The notes: generated from the sequence alone by a model not told the origin. Shown: positions 28,154 to 36,876, numbered from the stretch's first letter. The stretch is 64,000 nucleotides of DNA from Rasiella rasia (GCF_011044175.1 NZ_CP049057.1:697501-761500); one strand, 5' to 3'. A program made the numbers and translations.

Positions 28154-29029
28154 ATGGCAAAACGAACTGCAAAATATACACCACCACCACCAACTGAATT
28201 AATCATTTCGAGAAAAGACTTTATTTCTAAACTTGAAGAAAGAATTGCAGAAGGTCAAGAAATCTTAAACTTTGGAGTCAAAACACAATCTGATTTTGAC
28301 AAAAATCGTGAAGATTTTAATCATTGGAATGACTATAATTCCGAATACCTAAAACAGTCATTTAATAATGAATACAATGAATATAAAAAAAGATATGACG
28401 ATTGCGCAATGTTCATTGGTTTTGGAAAAAGAGCACAAGGTCCAAAAGGTAAATTAGATAACTTTAAAGAAGTTGTTGATGTAAAACTAACTAACCTTAA
28501 AAAATTGTTAGGGAAATCAGACTTGCTTAAATCCTCAATTGAAGAAAAAACCGAAATGGCAAATACAACAGAAGTAATCGAAAATAAAACAAACAATATT
28601 TTTATAGTTCACGGTCACGATGAACATACAAAAACTGACCTTGCAAGAACTATCGAAAAACTTGGTTTAAATCCAATTATACTATCCGAACAACCTAACA
28701 GAGGACAGACTATAATTGAAAAATTTGAATTACATTCAGATGTTGGGTTTGCTGTAGTTTTATTAACAGCAGATGATTTAGGCAAAGTCAAAACTGAAAC
28801 AAAAGATAAATACAGAGCTAGACAAAATGTAATTCTGGAAATGGGTTACTTCATTGGGAAATTAGGAAGAAGTAATGTGTTTCCTCTCTATGAAAGTGGT
28901 GTAGAGTTACCAAGCGATTTACACGGAGTTTTATATAATCCTATTGACGAAGGAAAAACTTGGAAATTTAAGCTAGTTAAAGAACTTATAGCATCAGGTT
29001 ATGATGTTGATGCAAACAAAATATTATAA
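28154..29029 (+). CDS. Cassette 9: TIR-like (CAP12-type) domain protein, putative defence effector
   Basis: A 291-residue protein. The C-terminal about 140 residues match the predicted nucleotide-binding TIR-like family (PF10137): NIFIVHGHDEHTKTDLARTI, LSEQPNRGQTIIEKFE, VGFAVVLLTADDLG, ARQNVILEMGYFIGKLGR, with the Glu of LEMGYF as the expected catalytic residue. Known members are NADase effectors of CBASS and Pycsar-like immunity or stand-alone proteins. The N-terminal half is helical and charged, with no cyclase in the cassette. ATG 28154 is preferred to the longer frame that enters the upstream attC. A small gene follows after 9 bp. Confidence 0.85.
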   Translation: MAKRTAKYTPPPPTELIISRKDFISKLEERIAEGQEILNFGVKTQSDFDKNREDFNHWNDYNSEYLKQSFNNEYNEYKKRYDDCAMFIGFGKRAQGPKGKLDNFKEVVDVKLTNLKKLLGKSDLLKSSIEEKTEMANTTEVIENKTNNIFIVHGHDEHTKTDLARTIEKLGLNPIILSEQPNRGQTIIEKFELHSDVGFAVVLLTADDLGKVKTETKDKYRARQNVILEMGYFIGKLGRSNVFPLYESGVELPSDLHGVLYNPIDEGKTWKFKLVKELIASGYDVDANKIL

Positions 29030-29038
29030 AATATCAAT

Positions 29039-29266
29039 ATGAGAGAATACAAATTTGAGGATTTTGAAATTGGACAAGGAGTTTATCATAAATCAAACAC
29101 TAGAATTAAAATGATTGTTGTTGGAAAACAACCTGAAACCTATGAATTAAAGTGTCGCTGGGTTGATAAAGATGGTAACAGATTAGAAGACGTTTATTTA
29201 TTTGCCGAATTAGTTAAATCGGATGACCACGATTGGGATAATAGAATCAGAATAACCACAATCTAA
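29039..29266 (+). CDS. Cassette 9: small YodC/DUF2158-like protein
   Basis: A 75-residue protein, 9 bp after the TIR-like gene. A small beta-barrel pattern (FEIGQGVYHKSNTRIKMIVV, YELKCRWVDKDGN, VYLFAELVKS) resembles DUF2158/YodC proteins: short, with a CxW motif and a final FxxxxLV. Placed with the effector in one cassette, it could be a partner, sensor or antitoxin-like protein; this is inference from context. Confidence 0.65.
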   Translation: MREYKFEDFEIGQGVYHKSNTRIKMIVVGKQPETYELKCRWVDKDGNRLEDVYLFAELVKSDDHDWDNRIRITTI

Positions 29267-29272
29267 AAAAAC

Positions 29273-29469
29273 GCCACATAACAACGTATATAGCTCATAG
29301 CTAGTTAGTTGTTTAACTGAAGATAAAGAATATTTGCAAGTCCGCCAAATTTTTTAATTTGGCTTATTGAGAAGAAAAGGTAATAAGAAAATTAAAAAAT
29401 TCGGCTCGTGCTTAACCGAATAGTTATCGCTAATTTGCACGCTACGAGCCATATACAAGACCGTTACCA
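29273..29469 (+). repeat. attC of cassette 9 (197 bp, CATAGC family)
   Basis: Box GCCACATAAC is an exact reverse complement of (G)TTATGTGGC. Arms GTATATAGCTCATAGCT and GCTACGAGCCATATAC. Confidence 0.9.
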
Positions 29470-29826
29470 AACATTGGCACTAACGTTAGTTTAAAGAAAC
29501 TGTCTTTACATCGGATTTATTTACGCAACTTATCAAACCGAATTCAATATCGGATTCATTCACGCTTTCTTGGAATTATGTTAAATCTGAAAAATCCGTC
29601 CACGGCGGATTCAATTGCCATTGCGGGAAATGCGGCAAGAAGATTCTCCCTCTGCTGAAAGATTTAATAGCACTAGCAAAGCTCGGGTCGTGCCACGTTA
29701 GGTAACAACGCATAAAGTCCATTGCTCCAATTATCCGTATCGGATAATTCTCGCGAACACAAAATCAGGGAGATTTTACGTAAATTGGTCTGGAAAAGTT
29801 CCGCAACGGAACTTTATGCAAGACCG
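29464..29826 (+). repeat. RC copy 4 (cassette 10), 363 bp, most divergent copy
   Basis: Same start and end as the other RCs, but many substitutions and a different attC centre (CCAATTATCCGTATCGG). It is useful as an outgroup to the other copies. Confidence 0.9.
29490..29705 (+). pseudogene. Startless 71-codon frame of the divergent RC
   Basis: The same frame as in RC copy 1 stays open over 71 codons despite the divergence, reads HGGFNCHCGKCGKK and ALAKLGSCHVR, and ends on the attC TAA. Silent differences (ATA/ATC, CTA/CTC, GCA/GCT, TGC/TGT) point to coding selection in the past. The upstream TTG at 29474 with GTT TAA A is also kept. Confidence 0.4.
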
Positions 29827-29846
29827 TTGGGCACAATTAAGAAACT

Positions 29847-30476
29847 ATGAAAATAAATTTATTTATACTTACACTTCTATTTACAAATTTCATTATATCT
29901 CAAAATTTATCAGAGAAAATATCAAGTGAAGTCTGCAATTGTTTATCGGAATCAAGGGAATATACAGAAGAATATATTCTGTCCTGTTTTTACACCAGCT
30001 TAGGTAACCACGAAGATGAATTTAATAAAATTGATTCTACTAATGAAAATGCTTTAAGTTTTGTTGACAAATTATTTTCAGATATAATTATTAAACTTCA
30101 AGATAATTGTGATGATTTATACATCTTTATATTGAAAGCTCGGGAGGCAACGATTGAAGAGTTTAAAACTGAAAATTCCAATACTAAAATCATTTCACTT
30201 ACAGACTCCATCAATAATAATCCGAATACAAAAGTTTATAGCAAAAGAGCAATTTATTATTTTATCTCGGATAGATTTGAAGAAGCAAAAAAGGATTGCT
30301 TGAGCTGTTTGGAAATTAATTCTAATTATATTCCTTGTACTTATTTATTGGGTTGGATTGAAGAGAAGAATTTAGATTACTCTAAAGCAATCGAATTATA
30401 TACAAAATTAGAAAATCAAGGCATGCCATTTATGCAATTATATATTTCTAGATTAGAGAAATTTACTAAGGAATAA
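29847..30476 (+). CDS. Cassette 11: exported TPR-like protein
   Basis: A 209-residue protein with a signal peptide (IISQ end). The N-terminal mature part holds conserved Cys residues (SEVCNCLSES, ILSCFYTS), a pattern common in unnamed Flavobacterial secreted proteins. Residues about 125-205 form TPR-type helices (YSKRAIYYFISDRFEEAKKDC, YLLGWIEEKNLDYSKAIELY). It starts 20 bp after the junction and stops just before the attC box. Probable protein-binding role; partner unknown. Confidence 0.75.
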   Translation: MKINLFILTLLFTNFIISQNLSEKISSEVCNCLSESREYTEEYILSCFYTSLGNHEDEFNKIDSTNENALSFVDKLFSDIIIKLQDNCDDLYIFILKAREATIEEFKTENSNTKIISLTDSINNNPNTKVYSKRAIYYFISDRFEEAKKDCLSCLEINSNYIPCTYLLGWIEEKNLDYSKAIELYTKLENQGMPFMQLYISRLEKFTKE

Positions 30477-30477
30477 C

Positions 30478-30695
30478 TGTGCCCAACATCGCATATAATA
30501 CAGCGGTCACATTTGGCTTCAATTAAATTCCCTAACTTTATAGAAAATTTGATACAGCGGATAAATACGTAGTGGCGGCGCCACTGCCCCACGGCTGATT
30601 CGCACGCTGCGCTTCCCACTTTCGCTGACGCAAAATGTTGGCACTGCCGAAGCTGCCGCCCAAAACCCGCCGTATCATATGCAAAACCGTTAGCA
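30478..30695 (+). repeat. attC of cassette 11 (218 bp, CAGCGG family)
   Basis: Box TGTGCCCAAC is an exact reverse complement of (G)TTGGGCACA. Arms TCGCATATAATACAGCGG and CCGCCGTATCATATGC. Confidence 0.9.
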
Positions 30696-30724
30696 ATAAT
30701 GATAAAAAAACCTCGATAACTTCA

Positions 30725-31840
30725 ATGAACCTTTTCCAATCCACATTTTATTATATTGCCAATAAGAAGGAAAACAACCAATTGGAAAAACCTTTTTTAG
30801 ATTTCAAAAGGCAGTTAGATGTTTACGAAAAACAATTTTCATTAACTTTAAAATCCTACATCAAAGAATGGGATAATGAGCTTTTAAAATTAAAAACTGA
30901 TTATGAAACTTCAAGAAAAGAGGCGGATAAAGTTTATGAAGAAGTAATGGCAGAAGTTGGAACTGACGATGACTTCGCACCGAATTACGCAATGAATGTA
31001 TCTGGTTTAGATTATCTCGAAAGCAATTACGCTGAAAATCACGAAATTATTGAAAATAAGTATAAAGAGTTTTTAGACTTGTATAGTAAATCAATATTAG
31101 TTTCTCTATACGCATTAAACGAAAGTTCATTAAATCAGATTTGTAAAGTATCTGCTGATTTGTTTTCAAAAAAAATTAAGCCTTCTCATTTCAATTCAAG
31201 AGATTATTTAAATTCTTCAATAGATTATTTGGAGTTGGTATTGGAAATCGATACTTCAATTTTAGAAAAATATATCTCTAAATTGAAAGACATTCAGTTT
31301 ATTAGAAACAAAATCGTCCACGCTGGTTCAATATTCTCTGATAACAAAATTGAAGATGTTGTAAAACGGAATGAAAAATTATTACACTTTGACAACGATA
31401 GTCAATACCTTAAAATAATAAGTTCAAAGTTTATAAAAGAGTTATTTACACTTTTTAAAGAATTGTATTGCGAAATTCTTTGGCTAATTGATGAAAAGCA
31501 AAACTCTCAAATATTAAAAAACGGAATTAAATATTGGTTAGGATTGTTAGATAGTAATATATTTATCACACAAGTTAAATATGAAAGAGTTTCTTTAAAT
31601 AATCGGTCAATAAATTTTAAATTAAGTTCACGAAAAAAGACAATACCAAAAATTGATTGTAGAATGAGCTTAAAAAGAGCTAAAGAAAAAAAAGTAGAAA
31701 TAACTGACCAAACTACTTCAAATGAAGTGAATGAATTTATGGAACTTGAAAACAAATCGAATGGTTATCGCTTAAGTGATGTTGTTAAAATATTTGATTT
31801 TGACAATGAAAAATTCGAATTGAATTTATTGATATATTGA
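30725..31840 (+). CDS. Cassette 12: HEPN-like protein, possible RNase effector
   Basis: A 371-residue, mostly helical cytosolic protein. Residues 1-75 look coiled-coil (long charged helices). The centre has helices around residues 110-210, where FIRNKIVHAGS shows the R-x4-H motif of HEPN domains (RNKIVH), the usual active site of HEPN RNases. C-terminal third unrecognised. ATG 30725, 36 bp after the junction, is taken as the start. Many anti-phage proteins of this size carry HEPN domains, so a defence role is a reasonable guess but not shown. Confidence 0.65.
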   Translation: MNLFQSTFYYIANKKENNQLEKPFLDFKRQLDVYEKQFSLTLKSYIKEWDNELLKLKTDYETSRKEADKVYEEVMAEVGTDDDFAPNYAMNVSGLDYLESNYAENHEIIENKYKEFLDLYSKSILVSLYALNESSLNQICKVSADLFSKKIKPSHFNSRDYLNSSIDYLELVLEIDTSILEKYISKLKDIQFIRNKIVHAGSIFSDNKIEDVVKRNEKLLHFDNDSQYLKIISSKFIKELFTLFKELYCEILWLIDEKQNSQILKNGIKYWLGLLDSNIFITQVKYERVSLNNRSINFKLSSRKKTIPKIDCRMSLKRAKEKKVEITDQTTSNEVNEFMELENKSNGYRLSDVVKIFDFDNEKFELNLLIY

Positions 31841-31859
31841 GCAAGTTACGGAAATCACT

Positions 31860-32059
31860 ATTGCTAACAACGTATAAAAATAATAGGGCAATTGTAGCAA
31901 AACCGAATGGTTCAGGCGCATTTGCAAGGTCGCCAAATTTTTAAATTTGGCTTATTGACAAGAAAAAATAATAAGAAAAATTTAAAAATCTGGCTTGTGT
32001 TTAACCGAATGGTTTGGGACTGTTTTCAGCCCTACTATTCTTATACAAATCCGTTGGCA
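31860..32059 (+). repeat. attC of cassette 12 (200 bp)
   Basis: Box ATTGCTAAC is the reverse complement of (G)TTAGCAAT. Arms GTATAAAAATAATAGGGC and GCCCTACTATTCTTATAC. Ends TCCG^TTGGC. Confidence 0.9.
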
Positions 32060-32074
32060 ACAAGCTATACCAAA

Positions 32075-32449
32075 ATGAATCGAACGATATTCTTACTATT
32101 TCTGACAGCAAATTTGACCTGTTTTTCGCAAACTCAATTGGAGATGAATAAAGTTGCGAATCACGAATATGAAAATGCTAAAATTGAATTAGAAAAAACT
32201 TATCAAAAGGTTTTAATGCAGTATGACCAAAATCGGATTTTTATAAGGAACTTGAAAAAGTCACAACGAAAGTGGTTAAAGTACAGGAATGCACAACTGA
32301 AATTAAGATACCCTAAACAAGCAAGCGAAATGTACGGTAGCTCATTTGCTATGTGTAGAATTATTTTGCTAAACAAATTAACTAAAGAACGATCTGAAAC
32401 ACTAAACAGATTTTTGACTAAAAATATTGATGGCGACATTTGTTACTGA
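32075..32449 (+). CDS. Cassette 13: LprI/DUF1311-like lysozyme-inhibitor type protein
   Basis: A 124-residue exported protein (signal peptide ending CFSQ). The mature part follows the LprI/DUF1311 pattern: paired helices with YENAKIELEKTYQKVL, then LKKSQRKWLKYRNAQL, and a closing Cys. This family includes periplasmic lysozyme inhibitors. The usual set of Cys residues is reduced (CRIILL, GDICY). The start ATG 32075 is 22 bp after the junction. The cassette shares its first 13 bases (TTGGCAACAAGCT) with cassette 1. Confidence 0.75.
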   Translation: MNRTIFLLFLTANLTCFSQTQLEMNKVANHEYENAKIELEKTYQKVLMQYDQNRIFIRNLKKSQRKWLKYRNAQLKLRYPKQASEMYGSSFAMCRIILLNKLTKERSETLNRFLTKNIDGDICY

Positions 32450-32459
32450 TAAAAAGCCA

Positions 32460-32673
32460 GTTGCCAACAACGTATATAATTTATGGCTAAGTTGGTTAAG
32501 AGTTTGAAACTTCTTACATTTTTTGATTAACTTTCAAATCGGAAAAAACCGATAGGCGGCGCCATTGCGCTTCAAACGTCACCAGCCAAATGCTGCGCCA
32601 CGTTGCTACTTGCATTTACGCTCAGCCGAAGCAGCCGCGAAGTCGCCACAAATCATATACAAGACCGTTACCA
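32460..32673 (+). repeat. attC of cassette 13 (214 bp, TATGGC family)
   Basis: Box GTTGCCAAC mirrors (G)TTGGCAAC. Arms GTATATAATTTATGGC and GCCACAAATCATATAC, with centre GGCGGCGCCATTGCGC. Confidence 0.9.
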
Positions 32674-33028
32674 AACATTGGCACTAACGTTAGTTTAAAG
32701 AAACTGTCTTTACATCGGATTTATTTACGCAGCTTATCAAACCGAATTCAATATCGGATTCATTCACGCTTTCTTGGAATAGTATTAAATCTGAAAGATG
32801 CGTCCACGGCGGACTCAATTGCGCTTGCGGGAAATGTGACAAGAAGAATATCCTTCTGCTGAAAGATTTAATCGCACTCGCAAAGCTCGGGTCGTGCAAC
32901 GTTAGGTAACAACGCATAAAGTCCATTGCTTATTTTTAGATACTCGGAATCAATTGCCATTCGGGAAATCAGGGAAATTCTATGTAACTTGGTCTGGAAG
33001 TTCCGCAACGGAACTTTATGCAAAACCG
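32668..33028 (+). repeat. RC copy 5 (cassette 14), 361 bp, type A
   Basis: Intact type A copy; in the startless frame GCC becomes GAC and ATT becomes AAT. Ends ACCG^TTGTAAGGC. Confidence 0.9.
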
Positions 33029-33093
33029 TTGTAAGGCATTAAAATAAACTGAATAGAATTACGTTTGAAACAATAAACAAAATTTAAGTAAAT

Positions 33094-33477
33094 ATGAGAC
33101 AAGTATCTATTCTAATCTTCGCCCTATTTTTCTTTAGTTCTTGCGAAAAGGAAACTTTTGTTGACTATTATGTCGACAACCAATCTTCGAGTGTTATATC
33201 TGTTGACGGCACAAATATTATTGCCTCAAGCGACATTGACAAAACGATTAATCCGAACGAAAGAAAAGATGTCGCAACTTGGAGTAAGCGAGGTAAGGAA
33301 ACTGACTATTTTGAACCAACTTCAATGTTTGGAAATGACATGGTAATTACAAATGCCGCAGGAGACACTTTGACGAAAGATTATAAAGTATTATCTAATT
33401 GGGCTTCTAACGTTGACGACCAAAGAACTTCTGCAAGTCACGAATACGTTTTAGTTATTACCGATTCAGATTTTTAA
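33094..33477 (+). CDS. Cassette 15: small lipoprotein
   Basis: A 127-residue protein with a lipobox (FFFSSC, Cys at residue 16) followed by EKETFVDYYVDNQSSSVI. The mature part is beta-rich and acidic. Family not recognised; likely anchored in the inner or outer membrane facing the periplasm. Start is 65 bp after the junction, preceded by an A-rich leader. Confidence 0.75.
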   Translation: MRQVSILIFALFFFSSCEKETFVDYYVDNQSSSVISVDGTNIIASSDIDKTINPNERKDVATWSKRGKETDYFEPTSMFGNDMVITNAAGDTLTKDYKVLSNWASNVDDQRTSASHEYVLVITDSDF

Positions 33478-33488
33478 TAAAAGAAAAC

Positions 33489-33621
33489 GCCTTACAACAA
33501 CGCATATAGCTTATGGCGGGTGAACGGCTGCCAGCAAGGTTTTTGCTTCGTATCCAGCTTTGATTTCGGTGGACAGGAAAGTACTTTGAAACCGCCACAA
33601 GCCATATGCAAACCGTTACCA
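33489..33621 (+). repeat. attC of cassette 15 (133 bp)
   Basis: Box GCCTTACAAC is an exact reverse complement of (G)TTGTAAGGC. Arms GCATATAGCTTATGGCGG and CCGCCACAAGCCATATGC. A compact, well-paired element. Confidence 0.9.
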
Positions 33622-33977
33622 AACATTGGCACTAACGTTAGTTTAAAGAAACTGTCTTTACATCGGAATTATTTACGCAGCTTATCAAACCGAATTCAAT
33701 ATCGGATTCATTCACGCTTTCTTGGAATAGTGTTAAATCTGAAAGATGCGTCCACGGCGGACTCAATTGCGCTTGCGGGAAATGTCGCAAGCAGTGTTTT
33801 CCTTTGCGGAAAACCTTGTGCTGGCAAATTCGGCTTTTGGTCGTGCCACGTTAGGTAACAACGCATAAAGCCCATTGCTTATTTTTAGATACTCGGAATC
33901 AATTGCCATTCGGGAAATCAGGGAAATTCTATGTAACTTGGTCTGAAAGTTCCGCAACGGAACTTTATGCAAAACCG
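33616..33977 (+). repeat. RC copy 6 (cassette 16), 362 bp, type B
   Basis: Identical plan, but about 64 bp before the attC box are replaced by another sequence (GCAAGCAGTGTTTTCC ... GGCTTTTGG). The startless frame keeps its first 49 codons and gets a different C-terminus. Confidence 0.9.
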
Positions 33978-34017
33978 TTGTGGGTAATTTTGGAATAATT
34001 GTTGCTTCAAAAGAAAT

Positions 34018-34425
34018 ATGATTCGACTAATTCCAATTATTTTTATTATGATCTTCGCATACTCCAATATGGATGCTCAAGAAAGACTTATAAACGACAA
34101 TGAATTAGTTGGGTGCTGGAAATTGTTAAATCAAAAAGAATCAAATAAAACTTCAACTAACTCCTGGGTAGATTGTGGTTCCGACATGAATGGACCAAGA
34201 ATTATTCTAAATAATTATAATGAATTTAAATATTATTCTGCAATAGAAAATAACAGATGTGGTAATACAACAATAATTGCTTCAGGAAGATTTAAATTCG
34301 ACAAGGAGAATCAAATCATAAAACTAATTGATAGGAAATCACAAAAGACTATTTCTTGGAAATTGAAAAAAAATGGTGATATAATTTATTCTTCTGATTT
34401 AAACTACCCACAACAACGCATATAA
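34018..34425 (+). CDS. Cassette 17: exported lipocalin-like protein
   Basis: A 135-residue protein with a signal peptide (SNMDAQ end) and a start ELVGCWKLLNQ that matches the first strand of lipocalin-like domains (GxW). Later strands (FKYYSAIENN, GRFKFDKENQIIKL) fit a small barrel. Two or three Cys may form disulfides. The last codons (PQQRI) and TAA lie inside the attC left arm, so the C-terminus is set by the attC. Confidence 0.7.
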   Translation: MIRLIPIIFIMIFAYSNMDAQERLINDNELVGCWKLLNQKESNKTSTNSWVDCGSDMNGPRIILNNYNEFKYYSAIENNRCGNTTIIASGRFKFDKENQIIKLIDRKSQKTISWKLKKNGDIIYSSDLNYPQQRI

Positions 34426-34619
34426 TACAGCGGTCAAATGGTTAAGAAGATGAAAAGTCGTACAAAAAACTTAACTTAGTCCATCGGATAATTCCGATAG
34501 GCGGCGCCATTGCCCTGCCGAAGCTACAGCCAGATGCTACGCCACGTTGCTACTCCGCATCTACGCTCTGCCGAAGCAGCCGCTCATGCCCCGCCGTATC
34601 ATATGCAAAACCGTTACCC
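34405..34619 (+). repeat. attC of cassette 17 (215 bp, CAGCGG family)
   Basis: Box TACCCACAAC is an exact reverse complement of (G)TTGTGGGTA. Nearly identical over its length to the attCs of cassettes 20 and 23. Confidence 0.9.
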
Positions 34620-34625
34620 ATAAGT

Positions 34626-35309
34626 TTGAATAAAACATTCGTCATCATATTAATTTTTTTTCTGATACTAATTGGGTGTAATCGGAAGCAGCATAAAGTA
34701 GATAAAATTCAAAAAGCCAAAATCGAAATTTATCTGCCAAAAGAAAGAATAGTTTCAAAAGATGGCTCAGAATTATTAAATGATTGGAATTTTAGAAAGG
34801 AATTAAAGAAAGATAGCTCTTCGATTTTGCTAAATGATTATCATTTAAAATATGCACGATATGATTCCATAACTCATAATATCATTTACGCAGGAAGTTT
34901 TAGTGCCACCGAAAACGATTTACCATCAACTCCATTTATTTACGACAACGAAATCTTAGGTTTCGATTTTGAAACGAGTGAAATAATTATCAGCGCAAGC
35001 GGAGTCGAAAAATTATGGAGTTTACAGCCAAATATGAATTTCAGCCGACAATTTATACTGACTGCTGATAGAAAACCGATTTTGACTGGTTATTTTTATA
35101 GTATATATTCTTCTTCATATGTAAAACACTTTTATATTGTTTACAATAGTGGCTACGAAGGTGTTGAAAAACCTGAGTTTAAAGATGAGAACTTTAAAAT
35201 TGAGTATAATCCCGAGTCAGAATTTAATTGGGAATTAGAGAAATACGACTTTAAAAAGATCGATGAATTTTATGATGCATTTGAGAAAAGCGGAAAAATT
35301 GCGAAGTAA
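34626..35309 (+). CDS. Cassette 18: lipoprotein of unknown function
   Basis: A 227-residue protein starting with TTG 34626, 12 bp after the junction; no ATG gives the signal peptide. The lipobox LILIGC puts the lipidated Cys at residue 18. The mature part is Lys/Glu/Asp rich with beta-strand-like stretches (IIYAGSFSATEND, KHFYIVYNSGYEG). Family not recognised. Confidence 0.75.
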   Translation: MNKTFVIILIFFLILIGCNRKQHKVDKIQKAKIEIYLPKERIVSKDGSELLNDWNFRKELKKDSSSILLNDYHLKYARYDSITHNIIYAGSFSATENDLPSTPFIYDNEILGFDFETSEIIISASGVEKLWSLQPNMNFSRQFILTADRKPILTGYFYSIYSSSYVKHFYIVYNSGYEGVEKPEFKDENFKIEYNPESEFNWELEKYDFKKIDEFYDAFEKSGKIAK

Positions 35310-35312
35310 ACC

Positions 35313-35528
35313 TATGGGTAACAACGCATATAATACAGCGGTCTGATGGTTAAGTGAATTGAAAATCCTACATTTAATCGTAAATTAGTCCATCGGATAG
35401 AACCGATAGGCGGCGCCATTGCCCTGCCGAAGCTACAGCCAGATGCTACGCCACGTTGCTACTACGCATCTACGCTCTGCCGAAACAGCCGCTCATGACC
35501 CGCCGTATCATATGCAAAACCGTTAGTG
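35313..35528 (+). repeat. attC of cassette 18 (216 bp, CAGCGG family)
   Basis: Box TATGGGTAAC is an exact reverse complement of (G)TTACCCATA. Arms CGCATATAATACAGCGG and CCGCCGTATCATATGC. Confidence 0.9.
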
Positions 35529-35547
35529 GTAATTTCTTAGATTTGAA

Positions 35548-36018
35548 CTAAACGTTATTACTGATTAATGACGCGGGATCGATTAAAGGATAAATCTCAT
35601 CTTGCATTATTGTACCTTTAACTTTTTCTGAGAGTATTCCCCTAACAGTGGAAATTGATAGTGATACGACAAGTTGTAATATTCCATTCGGAACATTATG
35701 ACTACCGTCACTCGTTTCAATAATTTCAGCTAATGGAGTCATTTCAATAACATTTTCTACCTTTAATTCAGAAAATAATTCTCCAGTTTCCAAAATACTA
35801 ATTTGAACCATTACTACACAAGTAATTTGATTGTTTTCTGGTTCGACCTTAAACTGAAAATTACTATTAAAATTAACTAAAGGCCTTACGTCTTTATCAA
35901 ATTCCTCTAATAAATCAAACTGTGAATATTTAAGAACTTTGATGTTCTTAAATCTCATATCTAGTTTCTTTGATTCTTGTTTATCCATGTTCATTTGATT
36001 AATCCTCAACAGTTTCAA
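35548..36018 (-). CDS. Cassette 19: SecB-like chaperone of a TAC module
   Basis: A 156-residue cytosolic protein with the SecB fold pattern: an early strand-rich part (FQFKVEPENNQITCVVMVQI), then ELKVENVIEM, a helical ILQLVVSLSISTVRGILSEK, and a closing YPLIDPASLI that matches the NP..L ending of SecB. It overlaps the antitoxin gene by 20 bp. In TAC systems such as HigBA1-Rv1957 of M. tuberculosis the chaperone shields the aggregation-prone antitoxin so that it can block the toxin. The first in-frame ATGs (36018, or about 10 codons later) are both possible starts. Confidence 0.7.
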   Translation of the reverse strand: MKLLRINQMNMDKQESKKLDMRFKNIKVLKYSQFDLLEEFDKDVRPLVNFNSNFQFKVEPENNQITCVVMVQISILETGELFSELKVENVIEMTPLAEIIETSDGSHNVPNGILQLVVSLSISTVRGILSEKVKGTIMQDEIYPLIDPASLISNNV

Positions 36019-36427
36019 ATTGACAATAATCCAATGGATTATTATTTGACGAAAAATTCTTCTCAGATTGTATTAAATTGAAATTTGTTATTCTAAATTC
36101 AATTGTAGTATTTGACAATTTTGATATAAACTTACACTCGTTTTTAGGATTAAGCTTGAACTCTATCCTCAAATTATACTTCTTTTCAAGCCTGTTTATA
36201 AAAGAAGTATTAAACTTTTTCACACCGGACATCAGTTGACTTATATATGCCTCAGAATATCCAATATCATCAGCAAAACTTCTCTGGCTGATACAATTTA
36301 TATCCAAAAAATCATCAACCTCCTTCATTAACCTTAAACTAACTAAAGATTCATCTATTTTGCTTTTATTTTCTTTTATGTAAGAAGTTAAAAAGCCACT
36401 AGATTCTGTGTTCAATTTATCGTTCAT
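35999..36427 (-). CDS. Cassette 19: HTH antitoxin with C-terminal extension
   Basis: A 142-residue protein. Residues about 40-85 are an XRE-type HTH (ISQRSFADDIGYSEAYISQL), and about 55 residues follow it. Such an extension, absent from simple antitoxins, is where TAC antitoxins carry the chaperone-addiction (ChAD) region. It overlaps the toxin stop by four bases (ATGA) and the chaperone start by 20 bp. It should bind the operator at 36814-36831 and neutralise the toxin. Confidence 0.75.
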   Translation of the reverse strand: MNDKLNTESSGFLTSYIKENKSKIDESLVSLRLMKEVDDFLDINCISQRSFADDIGYSEAYISQLMSGVKKFNTSFINRLEKKYNLRIEFKLNPKNECKFISKLSNTTIEFRITNFNLIQSEKNFSSNNNPLDYCQFETVED

Positions 36428-36810
36428 TGCAAAAATTTTGTGATAGTGATTTTAGATATTGATTCTATGGTTTTCGTTAATTTCTTGTCGTTTGTTTGAC
36501 TTTGCTTTCGTCCATAACGTGAAATATAATATTCTCTATAACCTTGGTATTTGATAACTAATGTATAAAATCGATGATTGTCGACCTTTATAGCATAAAT
36601 TTCTCCTAAACTGCATGATCCCTCTCGGTTAAACTGAGTTCTGTTTGCAGTTTTATCTTGAATAGCCGCAACAACTAATGCAAATTTGTTTATAGTTTTT
36701 TCTTGTCTATTAATTTCATTGAATTTCTTCATCACGTCTGCATTACTACTATTCAAGTAAAACCTTACTTTGGCTACGTCACAGAAATGTATGCAATAGA
36801 AATTATCCAA
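36424..36810 (-). CDS. Cassette 19: HigB/RelE-like toxin
   Basis: A 128-residue protein from TTG 36810, with an alternative internal ATG at 36732. The RelE-fold order is visible: KVRFYLNSSNADVMKKFNEI, a central helix, then the sheet GEIYAIKVDNHRFYTLVIKY and RYGRKQSQTN. It is probably a ribosome-dependent mRNA endonuclease. It is first in the operon, as in HigBA-type and TAC systems. The promoter and operator lie within 55 bp upstream, which supports the TTG start. Confidence 0.65.
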   Translation of the reverse strand: MDNFYCIHFCDVAKVRFYLNSSNADVMKKFNEINRQEKTINKFALVVAAIQDKTANRTQFNREGSCSLGEIYAIKVDNHRFYTLVIKYQGYREYYISRYGRKQSQTNDKKLTKTIESISKITITKFLQ

Positions 36811-36813
36811 AAA

Positions 36814-36831
36814 CTTAACCTATTAGTTAAG
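36814..36831 (-). promoter_or_regulatory. Operator of the TAC module
   Basis: CTTAACCTATTAGTTAAG is a 6-6-6 inverted repeat (CTTAAC/GTTAAG) lying over the expected transcription start, between the -7 box and the toxin start. This is where an autoregulating HTH antitoxin would bind. Confidence 0.6.
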
Positions 36832-36833
36832 TG

Positions 36834-36864
36834 CAAATGTAAACAAATTTATATTAGTAACAAA
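36834..36864 (-). promoter_or_regulatory. Consensus Bacteroidota promoter of the TAC module
   Basis: On the minus strand TTTG (36864-36861), exactly 19 bp, then TACATTTG (36841-36834): a full match to TTTG-N19-TAnnTTTG. It allows expression independent of, and against, array transcription. Confidence 0.8.
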
Positions 36865-36876
36865 TAAATCGAAAAC

